From contig CAYNGH010000121.1 in assembly GCA_964396845.1 (NCBI GenBank), positions 1 through 10,033 of the forward strand: a stretch of 10,033 nucleotides of DNA, given 5' to 3'. The stretch is from CAYNGH01 sp964396845 (lineage in GTDB: Bacteria; Vulcanimicrobiota; JAJTBE01; CAYNGH01). Positions 6,484-10,033 of this stretch are shown here, one piece after another (positions within the stretch are counted from its first letter, which is position 1; every line of letters starts with the position of its first letter). The notes beneath the pieces are model-generated. The model made no database searches. It was not told where the DNA came from and saw nothing but the letters and a program-made list of their open reading frames with translations. The translations under genes were made by a program, and so were the position numbers.

Positions 6484-7503
6484 ATGAAGACCATGACCTG
6501 CAAGGAAAGAATTGACGCGGCCCTGGCACGGCAGCCGGTGGACCGGATTCCCGTGAGCTTCTGGCGGCATTTTTATCAGAATGAAGACACTCCCCGGGGA
6601 CTGGCGGATGCCATGCTTTTGTTTTACGAAAACTACAAGTGGGATTTTCTCAAGATCAATCCCCGGGCCAGTTATCATCACGAGGATTGGGGTGCCAGGT
6701 ATGAATTTTTCAAGGACGGATATTCCAAACCCCGCAGGCTTGATTATCCTGTCAGGAAACTCCAGGACCTGGATAAAATAGAACCCCTGAAACCCCTGAA
6801 AGCCCCGGTTCTGTCAGGTCATCTGGATTCGGTCAATATGATTAAAAAAGGTCTGGGAGGCAAGGTTTATTTTATAATGACAGTATTCTCCCCCATGTCC
6901 ATCGTGGCGGATATGTGTCCCGGCCTCGATGAATTCGGCGAATATTTGATGGAGGATCCTGTTCTGGTGGAAAAAGCCGTGGAAGCGGTGACTGTCACCT
7001 TTGAGGAGTTTACCACCGAGCTGTTGAATGCCGGCGTTTCCGGGCTGTTTTATGCCACCACTCACTGGGGAAATTACGACCGATTGAACGACGCTCAGTT
7101 TGAACGTTTTTCCCGTCCTTTTGATATGCGGCTTCTGAAGCTGGTATCCCACTGTCCTTTGAATGTTCTTCATGTTTGTAAGAGCAACAACATGCTGGAA
7201 AAATTGGCAGATTATCCTGTGGGCGCATTCAGCTGGGATACCGAGGATCATACCAATCCCCGCCTGGATGAAGGTGTGGAAATAGTCAAGCCCAGGGCTG
7301 TTATCGGCGGGATTGATCACAAGAAGGCGATGTCGGCCATGGACAGTGAAGTTGTAATATCTCAGGCCAACAGGGCACTGGAACAGACCCGGGGACTGGG
7401 GTGGATCCTGGGGGCGGGATGCACATACTCGCCGGGGGTTCCCCTGGATAACCTGAAAGCCTTGAGGGAATGGGTGGAAAAAGTGCCGGCAGGTAAAAAA
7501 TAA
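6484..7503 (+). CDS. Uroporphyrinogen decarboxylase-family protein, MtaA-like (putative corrinoid-linked methyltransferase)
   Basis: A 339-residue TIM-barrel protein of the URO-D superfamily, which contains haem-pathway HemE and zinc-dependent methyltransferases such as MtaA that move methyl groups from corrinoid proteins to a thiol. Visible family features are the N-terminal TCKERIDAALARQPVDRIPV (5-24), WGARYEF (69-75), and the C-terminal GAGCTYSPGVPLDNLKAL (310-327). The set HVC (H230, C232) plus C313 fits the HxC...C zinc motif of MtaA/MtbA methyltransferases rather than HemE, and no other haem gene is nearby. No corrinoid protein or MtaB-like partner is in view, so the methyl donor and acceptor are unknown. 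The start at 6484 is chosen because AAGGTGAG lies six bases before it; a TTG at 6466 would add six residues. The gene follows the RNase gene by 27 bases. Confidence 0.83.
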   Translation: MKTMTCKERIDAALARQPVDRIPVSFWRHFYQNEDTPRGLADAMLLFYENYKWDFLKINPRASYHHEDWGARYEFFKDGYSKPRRLDYPVRKLQDLDKIEPLKPLKAPVLSGHLDSVNMIKKGLGGKVYFIMTVFSPMSIVADMCPGLDEFGEYLMEDPVLVEKAVEAVTVTFEEFTTELLNAGVSGLFYATTHWGNYDRLNDAQFERFSRPFDMRLLKLVSHCPLNVLHVCKSNNMLEKLADYPVGAFSWDTEDHTNPRLDEGVEIVKPRAVIGGIDHKKAMSAMDSEVVISQANRALEQTRGLGWILGAGCTYSPGVPLDNLKALREWVEKVPAGKK

Positions 7504-7544
7504 AAAAATCTGAAATAATATTTTCTTCATTTTGACGGTTTTAA

Positions 7545-7573
7545 TTGCAACAGATGCGGACATGCTGTATATT
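7545..7573 (+). promoter_or_regulatory. Predicted promoter of the L,D-transpeptidase / response-regulator operon
   Basis: TTGCAA (7545-7550) and TATATT (7568-7573) are spaced by 17 bases, matching four of six and five of six consensus bases. Transcription would start near 7580, about 23 bases before the ATG at 7603. The 99-base gap after the URO-D-like gene holds no clear terminator, so some read-through from upstream is possible. Confidence 0.5.
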
Positions 7574-7585
7574 AAGGTGATATTA

Positions 7586-7606
7586 ATGACCGGTGAAAAA
7601 AAATGA
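7586..7606 (+). CDS. Possible six-codon leader ORF (MTGEKK)
   Basis: An ATG at 7586 preceded by AAGGTGAT (7574-7581), a good Shine-Dalgarno sequence at normal spacing, opens a frame of six codons. It ends in TGA at 7604-7606, overlapping the ATG of the transpeptidase gene (7603-7605) as ATGA. That arrangement would couple translation of the two. The transpeptidase's own site (GGTGA, 7592-7596) lies inside this mini-ORF. If transcription begins near 7580, as the predicted promoter implies, the leader ORF loses part of its ribosome site and would only work on read-through transcripts. Confidence 0.3.
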   Translation: MTGEKK

Positions 7607-9060
7607 AAAGTATAAACTGGAAAAGATGCCTGATTATATTTACCTGTATTATGGCTTTATCTTCCATTGCAGGTGCATCGAATCCGTTCCCCGGCATTCC
7701 CTCCTTCGAAGGTGATTTTGGCACTCATGTGGCTCAGGAAGGGGAAGACCTCTATCCCATATCCCGAAACTTGGGGCTGGCTATTGAACATGTCATGTTT
7801 GCCAATGGTATGACCGGCATCAAGACCACCCCCGGACAGGTCCTGACCATTCCCACCCGGCGTATTCCCCCTCCCTTCAACCCGGGAAACGGTCTTGTGA
7901 TAAACCTTCCGGAGCGGGGTATATTTCTGTTTAAGGATGGCAGAGTGAAGAAGTTCTTCCCGGTGGCCATCGGATCTCCCGGGAGATGGATGACCCCTAC
8001 AGGAGATATGAAGATAATCACCAAGGTAAAGGACCCTGAATGGTTTCCCCCTGAATGGGCCGAGGAGGAAGAGCCGGTGCCTGCAGGCCCCGACAACCCC
8101 CTGGGGGATCGGTGGATGGGTCTTGATCGGCCGGGGTATGGCATTCATGCTACCAATTCCCCGGTGTCCATCGGTCTTGCCACAAGCCACGGTTGCATGC
8201 GGATGTATCCCGAGATGGCCCATGAGCTTTTTGAAGAAGTCTATATCGACATGCCGGTGAAAATCATATATGAGCCGGTCAAACTTGGTTATGACACAAA
8301 AGAGAAACGACTTTACATGGAAGTTTACAAGGATGTATATGAAAAAACCCCGGGACTTCTGGAAGAGGCTAAAAAGAAGCTGGCCCGGCACAAACTGCTG
8401 GGGCTTGTGGATGAAAAGCACCTGGAGTTTATTGTGAACCGGCATCGGGGAATCCCAGAAGCCATACTGGGGACTGATATAGTAATTGAAGTTGACGGCA
8501 AAGCACAAGACCTGTTTTTTTCTCCCATATCAAAAGACGGCCTCACATGGACTTCAAGCCAGGTGCTCAAACCCATCGGGGCTACTCTGGAATGGAATAA
8601 CAAGGAAAAAAAGGTGAACATATATCGGGGAGGACGTAAGGTATCCCTGAGAGTTCACAGGGTTGATGATGACCAGCCGGGTTCAAATCCCGGCCAGGTG
8701 GCTTATCTCTGGAATGGCAGGACCATCATCCCCCTGGGTTATGTTCTCAGGGGACTGGGTGTCAATTTCCAGTGGAATTCCCGGGATCGTGCAATACAGA
8801 TTTTTACCGAATCACCAAAAGTCCCGGCGAAAGATCCAGGAAAACCTGTTGTAGATGATGGCACTCCCCTGACTCCGACACCCTCGCCTTCACCAGTGCC
8901 TTCGCCCTCGCCCTCGCCGGAGCCGACTCCTGATGTCCCGTTGCCTAAAGTCGTCCCCGATGATATTCCTCCCAGTGGCCGGAGCAGTGTCTTGCATCCA
9001 GCCATGAGGTTGCCGGGATTCCATGTGGCCGGTTTGGTAGAATCCGGAGGCGGTGAATGA
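7603..9060 (+). CDS. Secreted L,D-transpeptidase: LysM, YkuD and copper-amine-oxidase-N (stalk) domains
   Basis: A 485-residue cell-wall enzyme. YkuD-type L,D-transpeptidases cross-link peptidoglycan stem peptides, or attach proteins to them, through an active-site cysteine. Residues 1-25 are a signal peptide with likely cleavage after AGA. A LysM-like peptidoglycan-binding unit covers about 41-85 (VAQEGEDLYPISRNLGL ... TPGQVLTIP). The YkuD domain covers about 97-225 with IHAT (H182) and SHGCMR (H196, C198, R200), so the catalytic residues are intact. After a charged helical linker (235-285) comes a stalk-type domain at about 291-402, with paired LKPIGATLEWNNKEKKV and LRGLGVNFQWNSRDRAI segments typical of copper-amine-oxidase-N repeats. 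The tail (421-443) is a TP/SP-rich spacer, then about 40 unassigned residues. The response-regulator gene overlaps the stop by four bases, linking wall synthesis with signalling. Confidence 0.92.
   Translation: MKSINWKRCLIIFTCIMALSSIAGASNPFPGIPSFEGDFGTHVAQEGEDLYPISRNLGLAIEHVMFANGMTGIKTTPGQVLTIPTRRIPPPFNPGNGLVINLPERGIFLFKDGRVKKFFPVAIGSPGRWMTPTGDMKIITKVKDPEWFPPEWAEEEEPVPAGPDNPLGDRWMGLDRPGYGIHATNSPVSIGLATSHGCMRMYPEMAHELFEEVYIDMPVKIIYEPVKLGYDTKEKRLYMEVYKDVYEKTPGLLEEAKKKLARHKLLGLVDEKHLEFIVNRHRGIPEAILGTDIVIEVDGKAQDLFFSPISKDGLTWTSSQVLKPIGATLEWNNKEKKVNIYRGGRKVSLRVHRVDDDQPGSNPGQVAYLWNGRTIIPLGYVLRGLGVNFQWNSRDRAIQIFTESPKVPAKDPGKPVVDDGTPLTPTPSPSPVPSPSPSPEPTPDVPLPKVVPDDIPPSGRSSVLHPAMRLPGFHVAGLVESGGGE
8872..8931 (+). 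repeat. Short in-frame repeat coding for a Pro/Ser/Thr-rich spacer
   Basis: Imperfect repeats of TCGCC(C/T) and close variants encode residues 424-443 of the transpeptidase, an alternating TP/SP/EP stretch. Such spacers usually act as flexible, extended linkers through or along the wall. Tandem codon repeats of this type can change length by slippage between strains. Confidence 0.7.
9046..9059 (+). promoter_or_regulatory. Ribosome site and ATGA overlap coupling transpeptidase and response regulator
   Basis: GGAGG (9046-9050) lies inside the end of the transpeptidase gene, six bases before ATG 9057 and nine before a second in-frame ATG at 9060. The stop of the upstream gene is TGA at 9058-9060, giving a four-base ATGA overlap. 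This arrangement indicates translational coupling, so both proteins should be made from one mRNA. Confidence 0.8.
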
Positions 9061-9779
9061 TGAACTCCAGAATTTTAGTGGTGGACGATGAGGAAACCAT
9101 GGTTGACATTATCAAATACAGCCTGGAGAAGGCGGGGTTTGAAGTGTTGACAGCTTTTGACGGTGGTGAAGCTCTGAACATTGCCCGCACGGGAAGCCCC
9201 GACCTGATGATTCTGGACCTGATGCTTCCGGTGATTGACGGTTATGAAGTATGCCGAACTGTTTACAGCGAGCTGGGAATCCCCATCATCATGCTCACCG
9301 CCAGGGATGAGGAGATTGACAAGATTCTGGGACTGGAGTTAGGCGCTGATGACTATATGACCAAACCCTTTTCTCCCAGGGAGCTGGTTGCCAGGGTCAA
9401 GGCCCGTATCCGCCGGGAAAAACGACGGGACATGCCCGGCAGTTCCGATGAAATGGTTCTGGGGGAATTGAGGGTCAGCTTTAACCGCCGGGAAGTTTTT
9501 CGAGATGGCGAGAAACTGGAGTTGACTCCCAGAGAGTTTGATCTTTTTACATACCTTGTTCGTCACAGGGATATTGCCGTCAAGAGGGAAACCCTGCTGG
9601 AGCGGGTCTGGGGCTATGACTATTACGGCGATACAAAGATTGTGAATGTCACCGTGGCAAGACTCCGGGAAAAACTGGAGCGGGATCCATCAAACCCCCG
9701 GTATATAACCACCGTTCGAAGCGTGGGATATATGTTCGAAGTCCCTTTTGAAAGACCCCGGGGCAGTGTCGGAAAATAA
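9057..9779 (+). CDS. OmpR-family response regulator (WalR/PhoP-like)
   Basis: A 240-residue DNA-binding response regulator. The receiver domain (about 4-117) has the acidic pair D10-D11, phosphoacceptor D54 in LMILDLMLP, T81 in MLTARD, Y100 and K103 in MTKPF, so it should be phosphorylated normally. A short basic linker leads to the winged-helix effector (about 131-232), with LTPREFDLFTYLV, RETLLERVWGYDYYGDTKIV, VARLREKLE and ITTVRSVGYMFE. These segments resemble WalR and PhoP of Bacillota most closely; which one cannot be settled by eye. Family members bind direct repeats with 10-11 base spacing as dimers. No histidine kinase gene follows: the next gene is convergent, so the kinase partner must be elsewhere. 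Its operon partner is a cell-wall transpeptidase, which suits an envelope-stress role. Confidence 0.93.
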   Translation: MMNSRILVVDDEETMVDIIKYSLEKAGFEVLTAFDGGEALNIARTGSPDLMILDLMLPVIDGYEVCRTVYSELGIPIIMLTARDEEIDKILGLELGADDYMTKPFSPRELVARVKARIRREKRRDMPGSSDEMVLGELRVSFNRREVFRDGEKLELTPREFDLFTYLVRHRDIAVKRETLLERVWGYDYYGDTKIVNVTVARLREKLERDPSNPRYITTVRSVGYMFEVPFERPRGSVGK

Positions 9780-9784
9780 CCTGC

Positions 9785-9816
9785 TTGACTGTCAGACCTG
9801 CCTGGTGACTGTTCAA
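9785..9816. terminator. Hairpin filling the gap between two convergent genes
   Basis: TTGACTGTCA (9785-9794) pairs with TGACTGTTCAA (9806-9816) around an 11-base loop, with one T-T mismatch and one bulged T. The hairpin ends exactly at the base before the stop of the reverse gene and begins six bases after the stop of the response regulator. It could end transcripts from both sides, but it has no run of T on either strand, so it is not a classic intrinsic terminator. Confidence 0.35.
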
Positions 9817-10033
9817 CTATTGTGAGTTCAGTTGATCCCCCAGGGATGAGAGCAGGTCGATTTTTCTCTGGGTTTCTCCCTGGTCGTAGCTGTAATATTC
9901 GAATATAACCCGCACCGCAGCCACCAGGGGAATCGCCACCAGAAGCCCCAGGAGTCCCATGGTCTGGCCCCCTACTATGAGAGCAAGGATGATCACCAGG
10001 GGAGGCAGTCCCACTGCTTCTCCCATTACCGCA
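9817..10033 (-). CDS. AI-2E family transporter (PerM/YtvI-like), C-terminal part, cut by window edge
   Basis: Only the last 72 codons, including the stop, are in view; the frame stays open to the window end, so the gene begins to the right. The visible sequence has the conserved C-terminal pattern of the AI-2E/PerM permease family: MGEAVGLPPLVIILALIVGG, then MGLLGLLVAIPLVAAVRVIF, two hydrophobic segments. A polar, charged cytoplasmic tail (EYYSYDQGETQRKIDLLSSL onward) ends in NSQ and a TAG stop. Members are multi-pass membrane proteins, some implicated in export of autoinducer-2 or in Na+/H+ exchange, and for most the substrate is unknown. The gene converges on the response-regulator gene with 37 bases between the stop codons. 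Confidence 0.85.
   Translation of the reverse strand, partial: AVMGEAVGLPPLVIILALIVGGQTMGLLGLLVAIPLVAAVRVIFEYYSYDQGETQRKIDLLSSLGDQLNSQ

Noticed and set aside
6814..7563. Reverse 249-codon ORF with a hydrophobic N-terminus
   Set aside because: It is antisense to the URO-D-like gene, whose family motifs are clear. The hydrophobic start comes from AT-rich intergenic bases and no domain is recognisable.
7657..8508. Reverse 283-codon ORF
   Set aside because: It is antisense to the LysM and YkuD domains of the transpeptidase, which has intact catalytic motifs. It is a frame shadow.
8676..8694. tRNA T-arm look-alike: CCGGG-TTCAAAT-CCCGG
   Set aside because: It has the exact stem and seven-base loop of a tRNA T-arm, but no matching acceptor, D or anticodon arms lie upstream, and it sits inside the intact stalk domain of the transpeptidase. 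It is probably chance from codons for QPGSNPGQ. No integrase or duplicated site was seen to suggest an attachment site.

Overview
The window looks like chromosomal DNA from a Bacillota (Firmicutes) bacterium, probably of clostridial type. This rests on strong AGGAGG-type ribosome binding sites, sigma-A-like promoters, a lipoprotein phosphoesterase, an L,D-transpeptidase carrying a copper-amine-oxidase-N 'stalk' domain, and a WalR/PhoP-type response regulator. Base composition and codon use appear even throughout. No transposase, integrase, phage gene, CRISPR array, tRNA or rRNA was seen, so this reads as core or mildly accessory chromosome rather than an island.

Left part (1-4.9 kb): a forward gene for a membrane-anchored calcineurin-like phosphoesterase converges on two reverse genes. 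The first of these, in transcription order, is an unrecognised 468-residue beta-rich protein. The second is a two-domain 5'-nucleotidase/2',3'-cyclic phosphodiesterase-like protein that has no visible signal peptide. Upstream of the nucleotidase gene is a good TATAAT promoter. Just behind it lies a direct repeat, TGTTAA-N5-TGTTAA, which matches the WalR box consensus and, read on the other strand, the Bacillus PhoP box.

Middle part (4.9-7.5 kb): a 31-base imperfect palindrome holds overlapping, oppositely directed promoter-like elements between the unknown gene and a forward gene pair. That pair encodes a beta-CASP metallo-beta-lactamase-fold RNase and a URO-D/MtaA-like protein that keeps the HxC...C zinc motif of corrinoid methyltransferases.

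Right part (7.5-10 kb): a second forward unit has its own promoter and a possible six-codon leader ORF. It encodes a secreted LysM/YkuD/stalk-domain L,D-transpeptidase that overlaps by four bases (ATGA) with an OmpR-family response regulator. No histidine kinase follows. Instead the unit converges, across a 37-base gap filled by a hairpin, on the 3' end of a reverse AI-2E-family membrane protein gene cut by the window edge.

Taken together, the window mixes cell-envelope functions (peptidoglycan cross-linking, surface phosphoesterase), phosphate or nucleotide scavenging and RNA processing. The most interesting link is that an OmpR-family regulator of WalR/PhoP type and a consensus-like WalR/PhoP box occur in the same 10 kb. 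That link is inference. No clearly new multi-gene system was found; the unknown 468-residue protein is the least explained gene.
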